Shown here in pieces: positions 26,500 through 37,900 of a stretch of DNA of 64,000 nt. Location of the stretch: the NCBI GenBank assembly GCA_019321725.1, contig CM033109.1:23777993-23841992 (forward strand). The letters run 5' to 3'. Origin of the DNA: Paulownia fortunei. Taxonomy: Eukaryota > Streptophyta > Magnoliopsida > Lamiales > Paulowniaceae. Within the stretch, counting starts at the first letter, position 1. The number at the start of each line of letters is the position of its first letter. The position numbers and the translations under genes were made by a program. The notes under the pieces were generated by a model that saw nothing but the letters and a program-made list of their open reading frames with translations, searched no databases and was not told where the DNA came from.

Positions 26500-28140
26500 T
26501 GACAGGCTACTCACCATTCAGAGAGTGTATTTGTTGGTGCAGTTGATAGGATACTTACAGTTAGGCACGCAAGTGCACTATTTTGGAAACTTTATGGTAT
26601 AGAGGGTATATTGCATCCTCTTGTAGTTTATCTTTTGTATGATATAGGATTCTATGGAGTCTACCAATATGGACACTTTGATATGGACTTTCATTTGATT
26701 ACTGTCTAGTCGAGAGATAGCAACCTAAAACTCATACATTTCATTTTCGCATGGGTGAGGTGATAGTCATATTGCATAATATTACAGTTATTTGGGGCTT
26801 ACCAGTAGATGATCGGCCCATTATTGGACTTGATCCGAGTAGATCTACTGAACAGTGACAGAATTATTGCCACCATTACTTGGGATTTCGACCCACTTCA
26901 CAGCAGTTTAGAGGTGGACGTATATTGTTGAGTGCCTTGAGGGGTTATTTTTTGGCTAATCGAGTGACAGATGACACTCTCTAGTATGAATTGGAGCGAT
27001 ATGCACGCGGATGTGCATTGATTCTACTGGGTAGCATTATGTGTCCTGATTCATCAGACAATAGAGTGTCGTTGCTATATCTGCAGAGTATGGAGCAGAT
27101 TAAGGATGTTGGTTATTTCAGTTGGGGCACTGCAATACTGGCTTTCATGTATTGTGAGTTGTGTACTGCATCCGATAGAGATAAAAATGTTATTGGTGGT
27201 GCAATAGTACTTCTACAGGTAAAATTTATATAACACTCTCGTATAACTATCATAACTTTTTATGTCATACCAATATGTTTGTCACGTAAGTTATTTTTAA
27301 TATATATTGCAGATATAGATATGGTCTCGCATTATCACGTTGGTGCCAAGATGATTACGTTCATGGGTAAATATGGGCCCACTCATTGGAGCTAATGATC
27401 ATGAACTTCCACTTCCTCCGTATGGTGTAAGGTATTATTTAATAATTATTATATATATATATAGATGGATGTAGTATTATAGGTGGACTCATTCATTGAC
27501 GCTAATGATAATGAGCTTACCATTTCACTATTATTTTATAATTATTATTTAATGATTATTTTTATATACATATAGGTGGATGCAATATAATACCTTCATG
27601 TGTACGACGAGTCATTATGTCAGGATTATTAAGGATATACTAGATATGATGATTGATAGAGAGGCAAGTAGAATTTAAGGCACTTGTTTAAATTTGATTT
27701 GATTTTTCTTTTTATATATGTACAAATAATTCAAATTGATGTAGTTTATAATTATAGTTTATATGAGAGCCATATGATATGAGTTCACCGGATATTATGG
27801 TGTTGGGTCCAAGGTGTAACACGTCACTGTAGAGATCTCATTGTCCATTGATCATCTATGACATCGTGGAGTTCCATCACCCAGAACGGGTCATGCGTCA
27901 GTACATTCCACCAGATATACCAGCGCATAAGGAGACTTCACACGATGTAAACTGTACGGGATACAATAGAGAAGATTGGGCTCCATATCATCGAAAGTAT
28001 GTGTCGTATTGGGCAAATAGACATCAACTTATTATCATCAGTCATCCCACTAGTGGGTCCGATAGTACTAAGCCTCGCTATATGGATTGGTACGATCGGA
28101 TTACACACTGTCTGATATCACCATCCCATTTACCTATGTA
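26500..28140 (+). pseudogene. Plant mobile domain (PMD/MAIN-like) frame
   Basis: Frame fragments match the PMD found in MAIN/MAIL proteins and in many MULEs; database entries often label relatives 'phosphatase 7 long form homolog'. Visible pieces in order are GFYGVYQYGHFDMDFHLIT (about 26650), CALILLGSIMCPDSSDN with VSLLYLQSM, YFSWGTAILAFMYCELCTAS (27003-27180), and HPERVMRQYIPPDIP with YMDWYDRITHCLISP (27848-28138). An intron still fits between CTACAG/GTAAAA at 27219 and TTGCAG before 27313. Several stops and frame changes break it. The end product would be a nuclear-type protein in intact relatives; this copy is dead. Confidence 0.8.
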
Positions 28141-28420
28141 GAAGAGGTACCAGTCTTCACACATATTATATTTGGAAGCTATAGTAAGACATTCATTAAT
28201 AATATTTTTTATAATGTGTATGCATCATATTTATGATATTCTTTAATATTATTTTTTACACGTATTTTAGAGTATAGCGGTCGAGAGGATTAGACTCAAT
28301 ACGGATGATGCGAATGAGCAAAATATAGCTTCACTTATACACTTAAGAAGTGAAGCTATACACGTTATTGATTATCTCAAAAGCCTATTTCGTAAATAAT
28401 AAAATATTGTAAATATACCA

Positions 28421-28990
28421 ATGGCACCACCACAAGACATAGGCAGGAGAACGAGAAGACGTAATATAACAGTAGATGATGCGAGTCCCTCTACTTGGAC
28501 ATGGGGTGCATTTACTAGCCATGCTTCTACATCTTACAACATTTCTCATCCATTTATGTTTAGTATAGCAAATGAGGTGGGTTCATCCACCTCGACACAG
28601 CGTGTATCACACGGTTTGGATAGCACCGCCAACTATTTTGTGTCTCAACAGGCACAATTAGATAACTCATTCATTTCGTATTGGGGTATGTCACTATTTA
28701 CGAAGTCGTTATTTACACTACTCAGTTCAGATTTAGGCATGGTGCAGACACCATTTGTTCAGCAGCGTCCAGGACACGATTCTGGATATTGAGATTTTAT
28801 TGTCTCGCATGTTGTATTCCCACATCTAGACGATGGTCGTTATGATCGTGGAGAATCGAACTCCACAACTTCATTAAGTTGGCCGAGTTTCAATTTAAAA
28901 TATAGTTCATATGTTGATGATTCAACCTCAAATCAGTCATATGATACTGTTGTTGGTGCTGAGGGTAGACGTCGAGGTAGAAGATCATGC
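28421..28990 (+). pseudogene. Low-complexity C-terminal tail of the PMD frame
   Basis: An open stretch from 28421 (MAPPQDIGRRTRRRN) to 28792 is rich in Ser, Thr and Gln. After the stop, a further frame carries a tail ending in GAEGRRRGRRSCHR near 28990, like the Arg-rich ends of MULE-PMD proteins. No domain is present. It is probably the last exon of the element's second gene. Confidence 0.45.
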
Positions 28991-29792
28991 CACCGATGTA
29001 CTTGTGACACTTATGCCATTTTTAGTATTTTTTTTATTCTTGTATTTTTCAAAAAAATTATAATATATATATTCAATAATTATTATCCAAAAAAATTAAT
29101 TGTGTGATTATGAAACAAAAATAGTATTGTTACTATCTTTATTAAAATATTTAAATGCATATTGTATAAATTTAAATACATATGATAACTTAAGTAAAAT
29201 AAATAAATTAAACAATATAAATTTATGTTATTTATTGTATAATATTATTATAGCTTAAGTAAATAATATTATTATAATAATATTGTATAACCAAATATGT
29301 TTGCTTAAATTTTTATCTTAATTGATTATGTGTATATATATAATTATGTTTTCTATATATTGTTATATATATATATACAATTATATATATATATATATAA
29401 ATTGTGCAATTATTAGTAGAAGCAAAACTCAAAATTACGCTTAATCATATTATGATTTAAAAGTTGCGATTTAGACGTTCTTTTACGCATATTTTTATAA
29501 CTTTTTCGTTACATAGTATAAAATCAATTAAATTTTAAATTTATTATAAAGTACTGAATTAGTCGGTTTGGGGCAGTTGGGTGGTGGGTGGTGGTGGGGG
29601 TAGGGGGTGGGGATCGGATGGACTGGTCATTGTGATTATAACCCATTTTCCTTGAGAAAAAGGGAAAAAGAGAGAAGTTGATTGGACAAAAGAATCCCTA
29701 TTTCTTTGCTTTAACGCGTGGGAGTTTCGGACAAGAATTTCTATTGCCAAATTTTCTACATTTACTCGGAAACTCCCATTTTTTGGCCCCTC
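28991..29792. other. Intergenic DNA between the MULE and NAC gene
   Basis: AT-rich, including TA runs near 29335-29400, then an abrupt G-rich patch at 29570-29612 and the NAC promoter. No gene. Confidence 0.5.
29570..29612 (+). promoter_or_regulatory. G-quadruplex-prone tract upstream of the NAC gene
   Basis: Runs of 4, 3, 3, 5, 5 and 4 G with short spacers lie about 180 nt before the NAC TATA box in otherwise AT-rich DNA. The runs satisfy the usual four-tract G-quadruplex pattern. A regulatory role is inference only. Confidence 0.4.
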
Positions 29793-29800
29793 TATATAAT
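29793..29800 (+). promoter_or_regulatory. TATA box of the NAC gene
   Basis: TATATAAT is 88 nt upstream of the ATG at 29881, at the expected position for a short leader. Confidence 0.6.
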
Positions 29801-29880
29801 CTACCAACGTCTTAAGTAGTTATCTGTAGTGAACCAAAACTTAAAAAAATCTAAAAAGGGAAACCAAAAAGAAGCAAAAA

Positions 29881-30666
29881 ATGGAAGAAACACCACCAGG
29901 GTTTCGCTTTTACCCCACAGAAGAAGAACTCATTTCCTTCTACCTCCACAACAAGCTCCAAGAGAAAAAGAGCAACATAAATCGTGTCATCCCACTTGTG
30001 GACATTTATCAGCTCGACCCATGGCACCTCCCAAGTACGACCACCAAATCTTCTACCTTTCTTTTCAATGTCGCGTTTTGTTGTATCAAACGTCTGAGAA
30101 ACTAAAGATAGACACAAAAAAACGTATTTTTGCACTATTTTATTTCAAATCTTCTATCATACCTTTCATTTAACTTTTCAAATATTGGACGTCTAAGAAA
30201 GATAAGACACAAAGAACACATTTTTGCACTATTTTATTTCAAATCTTCTATGCGTTTGTATGGAATTTTTCAAATATTTTACGTGGTCTGAGAAAGATAG
30301 ACACAAAAAACGCAGTTTTGTACTAATGGGTTTTTGGCTGTGTTTTTAATATTCAAATGCAGAGCATTGTGGAGAGCTTTGCCATGGGGACACTGAGCAG
30401 TGGTTCTTCTTCATGCCGAGACAGGAAAGAGAAGTACGAGGAGGGAGGCCGAGTCGAACCACCGGCTCCGGCTACTGGAAGGCCACTGGGTCACCGAGCT
30501 ACGTCTACTCGTCGGATAACAAGGTGATCGGAGTCAAGAAAAGCATGGTGTTTTACAAAGGGAAAGCTCCTACTGGAAGAAAAACTAAATGGAAAATGAA
30601 TGAGTACAGAGCCATTGAACAAGATTTGCACACTTCTATTCCCATGGTTAGTTCGTCTTTGTCTTT

Positions 30667-30707
<41 letters not shown>

Positions 30708-30885
30708 AAATCTTGAACTTAGAACTAAATTAAGGATGTTTTTTAATGATGATTTGCAGTTGAGGCATGAACTGAGCCTGTGCAGAGTTTACGTGGTGTC
30801 GGGGAGTTTACGGGCATTTGATCGACGCCCTATTCATGCACCAGAAACTTCTTCTCGAGGAAGTGTGAAGATTACTCAAGAATGA
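29881..30885 (+). CDS. NAC090: NAC transcription factor, NAC090-like, probably truncated C-terminus
   Basis: DNA-binding nuclear factor. Exons 29881-30034, 30363-30646 and 30760-30885 (GT-AG introns) encode 187 residues. The NAC domain is complete: [14 protein letters not shown] (A), the [13 protein letters not shown] region (B), WFFFMPRQ and GYWKATGS (C), [20 protein letters not shown] (D), and [12 protein letters not shown] (E). Details such as [12 protein letters not shown] and the RAFDRRP end fit NAC090/NAC061-type factors. The C-terminus stops early, while another frame (30869-31078) stays open for 69 codons and would restore a usual length; a one-base shift near 30869-30885 is likely. 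Intron 2 holds a (CT)n run. DNA binding may survive, but C-terminal regulation is in doubt. Confidence 0.82.
30669..30704. repeat. (CT)n microsatellite in NAC intron 2
   Basis: About 17 CT units, just after the intron 2 donor at 30647. Confidence 0.9.
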
Positions 30886-33049
30886 AAAAAATGACGAAGT
30901 TTTAACTGTTTCAACTGATGAAAAATGCAGCAAATTTACTGGAGGGGATCGAAGTTGCTGGTCTGAAAGTAGATTCTCAGAAGGGAATGTGGAAAATGCA
31001 AGGGAGATGATTAGTGGTTTGGAAATTTTGATTGAATGGGAAGATAGTGTAGTAGTCACAGTAAAGATTGTGTCATGATTGTAGAATCATAGTGTTAATT
31101 GAAATAATATTTGACATAGGAAGAGCAATTTTGGACAGGTTAGACTAAATCTGGTTTTGGGCTATAACAAGAAAAGGGTTGTAATTTTTTTTTAATATTT
31201 TTTTTCCTTCTTATAATGAGGATATTCACTGATGTTTAATTATGCTTTAAAGAATTATAATATATTTTTTTTAAATAAAAATATTGAATGATTTCCTAAC
31301 TTCCTTGTATGACACGAATTTATGACTAATAAATGAACAAGAAAATAAAGCTCTTGTTGTGATAATTCTTGTATGATACTCTTTTTAATAAGATCATTAG
31401 CGAGAAAATCAAGAAATCCAACTAATGAACAAGCGAGGATGATTAAGTCATTTGAACATTACAGCAATAACGTACAAATATATAAGTCAAAATTTGAGTA
31501 CAGAAATCAACATGACGAATAGTGAGAAAATAGAAAAAAGTATTTAGTATATCCTATTTGATGATAACTAGTAAAAAATAATATACATTGTTTTATAGCA
31601 TTGAAATTAGTACAATTCTATCTATGTATATATGTTTCTCTTAGTTTTTTCTTATCATCAATAATTAATAGAGTAGTATTAGTATGTAAAATAAATATAA
31701 TATACAATATGATATTGTTATTTGTGTTAAATTATTTCATGTCTAACTTATCATGTAAATGGATCGTGATATTGTTATTTATGATAAATTATTTCATATC
31801 TACCGTATCATATAAATTGACCATAATTTTTTAATTTTATCCACACAAATTCAAATTCTAACACTTTACATTTTTGAATTGCACTCAATTGCAATTGTTC
31901 TCCTTTCAAGAGGTCAATCATCAAATTTTCTGAAGGTAAACCATCGTGCTTGACTTTTCAGCTACATTTAGGTCAACATTTGGAATAAAATAGTCGAAAT
32001 TATTTTTTCCTAAAATAATTTATGGAGCATTGGTTCTAGCTAGTTACACGTATGCGAAGAAATCCGTGTTGTCTAAACCTGGCCTACGTCATGTTTTAGT
32101 ACTGCAGCCATTATCAAGACTTGGTCCTGAAGGTCAATTAATATTATTTTCAACTTTATTATTAATGTTTATCTTCGATTTTTAATTTGATTCAATATTT
32201 AAATTAGTAAGCGAAAAGTAAAAATAATTTAGAAAACATCAATTTTAACCTTTGATTGTAAATTTAAAAGTATAAAAATTGTTACTTTAACTTAGAGTTT
32301 ACTTTAAAAAAAATATTATTTTAGAGAATAAATATCATTTAAACATTCCAATTATCCATTTAAACAAGAAATCATTTAAACGTTTTAAAAATTATCATTT
32401 AGAGAAAATAATATAAATAAAAATAATTGGGACTTATTATCTTAGCTGTCCCCCATTATCCATTGCCCACTTGTATTGTCTTTGTGGTATAACTCGCCAT
32501 CCAAAAGTCCAGATTATGACATGTTTATGGTCTTTTTCTTGCCTTTATATAAATACTTTTTCTTTATATTTGATTTTATTCCTAAAAAATATATTCTTAT
32601 TTTCAATTCAAAAATATGTTTGCTTTGCTCTCTCTTTTTTTTTTTAACAAAAAAATTATTTTCAAATCAATCATCATATTTCTTAACCCTATTTTTCAAA
32701 ATTTATACTTTATATTTCAAAATCTACACCATACATTTCAAAAAATATTTTATATTTGAAAATATATATTTTTTTCAAGAATAAAATATTTCAGTATTTC
32801 AATTAAATATTATGAAAGTTTGCCACTCACCTGGCATCATTAACCCTAAGACGAGAAGCAGTCAATCAAGTTAAAATGATAAATATTTTCAAGTCAATGG
32901 CAACATAAAGTAAACTAATCCTCGCAATAATTTAAAGTAGAAGAAAATGCAGTGTGCCACTTCATATACTTCATGAAAATGACTTCCTCCACTATATTTT
33001 GAAAAATTTATCAAACAAGTGCTTTTGAGAATTTCATTTAAAACGCGTA

Positions 33050-33050
33050 A

Positions 33051-33098
<48 letters not shown>

Positions 33099-33099
33099 T
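33050..33099. repeat. (AAT)n array 1
   Basis: About 16 uninterrupted AAT units. Confidence 0.95.
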
Positions 33100-33608
33100 G
33101 ATGTGACCTAAATTTGACCTAATTAATACTAGGTTAAGATAATTTGGTGGGCTAAGATATAATTGGATTGATTTATATTATTTTTTGAATTCAAGAACAC
33201 ATGCGATTGTATTGGCGCCTGTGCCCATTAAGCTCAGATGAGCTTGGTGATGATACCTAGATTTTTGTTGGGTTTAGACCCGGAATTACGAAGTTATTTC
33301 ATTTGTTCTTCTAACTCATTTATCTCACAGGTCGAGCTGAGATATTAACTCTACTTAATCTAAGAGGGTTTTCTAAATTATTTTGATTGATTTGAGTTGA
33401 CAAGTCCTACTCTATTTACCTTATCAAGACTCATGGAAAATTTATTTTCATGGGATTTTTATCGAGTAATAATTATTTAGATAAAGTAACAAAATATTTT
33501 TTGATATCAATTACTTTATACTTGCATATTATATATACTCTTTTTACATTACGTACTTTTATCATTGCCCTTATACAACATGATTTGTGCAATTTTTTAG
33601 AGCACATC

Positions 33609-33620
33609 AATAATAATAAC

Positions 33621-33657
<37 letters not shown>
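33609..33657. repeat. (AAT)n array 2
   Basis: About 16 AAT units with one AAC interruption near the start. In one frame this gives poly-Asn, which is not a real protein. Confidence 0.95.
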
Positions 33658-34938
33658 GTTTTTCAATTAAGATTGTCCATAAATCTAAAGTGCTTCAAGG
33701 ATTTTGTAAGACTGTCTGGGAAATGGATTTACACAAAAAAAAACAGGCCTAAATTAAAGGCCCACATGGGCCTAAACAAAATTATTGGACAATTGGCTAC
33801 GGATGTCCAATGGTTTCCGAGACTATTGGGTTGGGCTCATTCATGGAACTTTGTTAACTTTTTCAATAAAATTTAACTCAAAATGTCATGATACATATAC
33901 AAATAGGTGATTGTTATATGGACAAAAATGTTCAAATTTCTATTTAAGTCATGATTTTTTCTCCCTATGTCACAAACACTCATTTGTACACATATAAGCA
34001 AGAAAATGTTTCGATTTGTGTCACAAAATATTTGAATTGATTGCCAACATTTGTCTCTCTATTAGGTTAGCCCAATAATACTTATGTCATATTACAAAAT
34101 TGATTTTTACTTATTTTGATCTCTTATTTCATTAAATTTAAATATATACTAATAAAAACTTTGTTGGCCATATTACAACCACCTTACACTTGAAAATGAT
34201 GCAATAAAAAAAATGGAATTGTCATGCATGCATTTTTGGTCTTTTTTTTTTTTTTTGTATCAAAGATTAAATTAACAATGTATCTACACATTTCTTAAGA
34301 AAATAATAATAATTCAATTGATGATGCTAATATATTTAATACTAGATAAAATATTTAATTACAAATCTTATTGCATTATATTAATTACTGTCAAGTGTAT
34401 ATTTTACAAAATAAGATTTATACATAGTGAATAATCAATATAGTTACATTTTTTTCATAACGGATTTGTGTTATTTATTTATGGACCTAACACAAAATAA
34501 AGAAAAAAAAATTGCAGAACTATTTTGCTTTCTTTATGGCTTCATATAGGAGGGAATGAAACGGGGAAAAAAGCAAAAAAAAAAAAAAAAAACATTTATA
34601 AGAATATTTTTTTTGAATTTTTTGACAGTTTTTTTTTAATTAAAAAAATAGTATTATTTCGGCTATCAACCTTATTTTTCTCCTATTCCTTTTTATTTCC
34701 TCGATTTTTCAAATTTTCCTGTCAGATTTATTCTTTCCAGTTTGCTGTAACCATATCAAACCCTCCGTGACGAAACCTTCTTCCCAAAAATTGACCGGCC
34801 GGTCCAACTCTCCTCCCTATTCGATCCTCACCCACTCTGTACCTCCTTCCGCCAATCATATCCTTAGTTGGTCATATGATAATTATTAATTAGTGAAACC
34901 TAGATTGCCATTGTAAATTATTCACTCAAAGATTGGGG

Positions 34939-37900
34939 ATGGCGATTCTGTATGGGGTGGTGGCGCGTGGGACGACGGTGCTGGCGGAGTTCAGCGCCGT
35001 GTCGGGAAATATCGGCGCGGTGGTGCGTCGGATACTCGAGAAGCTTTGCGAGACTGAGTCGGCTGAGTCGAGGCTGTGCTTCTCTCAGGATCGCTACATC
35101 TTCCACATCCTCCGGTCTGATGGCCTTACATTCCTCTGTATGGCCAATGACACCTTCGGAAGTAAGGGTCTATTCGGAAAAAGAATGGATTTTTCCACGT
35201 TGAATTCCGTTAATTTAATTTTGTGGTTTAGGGTTTACTGTGTTGCGTGCCCCTGCCTTGTTGTGGTTAGGTTACTGTATTGATGTCAGGGTTTTTTTGT
35301 GTTGGTTAATTTTAGTTTTACTTGTGAGGAGAATTGATTTCTTGGGGTACCCGAAGTTTAAACATTTTTTTGCGTTTTTATTTGATCAGTAATTGTTTGA
35401 TTCTTTTGAATTTTGAGGTTGACAGGAGTGCAAAACTGTGGTGTGTTTGCTTTGTGTTGTGCGGTTGTATGTTTCCATGAATATTTACTTGCCTCTGGTT
35501 CTTGAATGTTGATTCTTGAATTCATCCTAATATAATAATGAGTAAGACTACCTTTGGTTCAATTCCTCTGTAGCTATTGTTTGTATCATGAGTTTTGCTG
35601 AATGGCATATCTTGTATTGTATGAGCCCAAACATGGAAAGTGGCCTTAATTTAATAGGCGTGGGCATAAGACTGCAGGTGTAAATCTTTTCCAATAAACA
35701 TCATGATTAGTTATATTGGAAGTGCACTGTCTATTTGGTTAACTCATGCCTAAGTCTGGTTTTTAACTTTTGAGCCCAATGTGAGGCTAAAAGTCCTTTT
35801 AGATGGCATATTTTGTAAGTTAGTCTCGTTTTACGCGTGTTAATTTCATACGATATTGCCACAAATAAACTCTCCTATTATTTCATCGTATCATTCTTGT
35901 ATTCTTATATACTAAATTTATGTTTATTAGCATGTTGCATGCTTTTTCTTTGAAAAAACTTGTTTTTATTCTTGAATGTCATTACCAAAAAATTCTTTCA
36001 AATTTATTAAGAAATAAAAGAATATTTTGACATAGATCGGTTCAAACAGGACAGTTTAACTCAGCCGCAAGTTTGAGAATTCCAGTGTAATAGGTTTTGG
36101 CCTTTGCCAGTATTGTCTGATCAATAGACAGAAACATGTTTGAAAGCGGTCAGTCTAAAGAATGGGCTCAAGAAAATAGACCTCTTGTACGAATGTACTT
36201 GTTCCAACAAAATAACAGTTTCCTTCTTTCTCCAAATGGTCGGTGAAAGTTATGCTAATGCCATGCGCCTATTGTGAAACTTCTCTTGTAATCAATTCAT
36301 GCTTCGAGAATCTTTAACCTTGTGTAGTCTCTTCATTTGGAGCTCTATTATGACTGTTATTATCTTTGTGATGCCTGTCTCCTTCCATTTCGTGGAATTT
36401 TATTTCATTTGGAATTTTTGTTAGAATTCTGAGAAAAAAATATTCATCTGTACACAAAACCCATCTATATTTAACTCTAATATGGTTGGCTATGCTTTGG
36501 TCCAGGAAGAATCCCATTTTCATATTTGGAGGATATTCAGATGAGATTTATGAAGAACTATGGGAGAGTGGCTCCTTATGCACCTGCTTATGCTATGAAT
36601 GATGAATTCTCAAGAGTATTGCACCAGCAAATGGAGTTTTTCTCCAGTAATCCTAGTGCAGATACACTCAACCGTGTTAGAGGAGAAGTTAGTGAGGCAA
36701 GTATTACTTGCCACTTTCTCTTCTTTGTCATCTTCAGAATTAAAAAGGAAATGTAGTTACAAAGATTCTGTTATGTGTTTTATTATTGAACTGTCATGGT
36801 TGTGTGGTCTGAATATCTTGGAAAAAGATATTGCTCTTCTGACTTATTAGGAAACCAGCTATTTTGTTTAGTAGAAACATAACATGCAATTTGGTTATAG
36901 GTTTTTGATGCATTTGTCTGGGCTGGACTTCCTGGAAGTGGAAGGCCTTGACATGTGTTTCATGTTGACGATTTGATTTCTCTGTTGGTAAATTTTGTCC
37001 TCGTTTCACATGTCAATTATGTCCCAATTTTCTACAATCCGATTATAAATGTGCAGGGAGAAAATCCTTTCTCTAATTTCTGTTAGATTTTGGTATAAAG
37101 TGTCTGACAAAGTTTTTGGCTCAATAAAATTGCTCAATTCCTTCTTTGCTGCAAAGAATGTACTTGTACGTGTTATACATTGAATGTTGTCAATTAGCAA
37201 TGTCATAGTTGTTTTCTTTTACACATAATTACTGTATGTTTTATATATTACTTCGTAAATTATTTTCTGCAATCTTTAACAGAAAACCCAATCTATCTAT
37301 ATTATATACTATATATAAAAGTGTGAATCATACAAGTGTTAGTTTCTATTGTAAAAAAATTTCATGCCCTTAGTTAAGTACTATTGCTAAATAACTAATA
37401 AGGGTTAGTTGGGGATGAACAAAGTTCTTTTAGTGAAGGAAATCAGGTAGTAGATAGACATCATTTAAGTAGAAAAAATATTTAGGTTCCTAAATCCTCT
37501 AAACTTCCAAGACATAATACTAGACTAAGCAATGTCCTAGATTAAACTAAAGAGCAAAATAAAATAATATTTCAATGCAATCTGTGTTGCTGGAGGAAAA
37601 AGTGGACTCTTGATACTCAATTTTGTCCACCAAACGCATATGTATGTATATTTTTTTCTTTTTGAAGATAATCCAATGTAGTTATTATCAACATAAGTAG
37701 AAAAAAAAAATCTCAAGGCAAGAAAATCAGTTATTTTAAACTAAAAAAAATATTTTAATACACAATCATTTTAAAAAATATGTCGTTTGTTTCTATTCAT
37801 TTGTAGTATTGTTATAAATCCTAGATCTTAATTTTGAAAAGTTGAAAAATGAAAGTTTTGAGTTTCTTTACAATATTGCCTCAAATTAAAGTAGTGGTTG

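Larger units (their letters stand above)
23231..28990 (+). mobile_element. Degenerate Mutator-like element carrying transposase and PMD frames
   Basis: The segment reads in order: a TATA box and pyrimidine-rich leader, a 5'-leader intron, a MULE transposase (24247-26066) and a plant mobile domain frame (26500-28140) with a low-complexity tail to about 28990. All parts are on the plus strand. Transposase-PMD combinations are known in plant MULEs, and cellular MAIN/MAIL proteins share the PMD. Stops and frame shifts are scattered through the coding parts, so this copy is dead. Terminal inverted repeats and target duplications were looked for near 23.0-23.2 and 29.0-29.5 kb but not found, so the outer borders are only approximate. 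Confidence 0.75.
30886..34920. other. Intergenic DNA with trinucleotide arrays
   Basis: The first about 190 bases include the alternative NAC C-terminal frame. The rest is AT-rich with no recognised gene. It has two (AAT)n arrays (33050-33099 and 33609-33657) and long A/T tracts (for example 34230-34256 and 34577-34592). The last hundred bases should contain the VAMP promoter, but I see no clear TATA box. Confidence 0.5.

Noticed and set aside
33450..33752. Poly-Asn protein
   Set aside because: Product of the (AAT)n microsatellite; no coding evidence.
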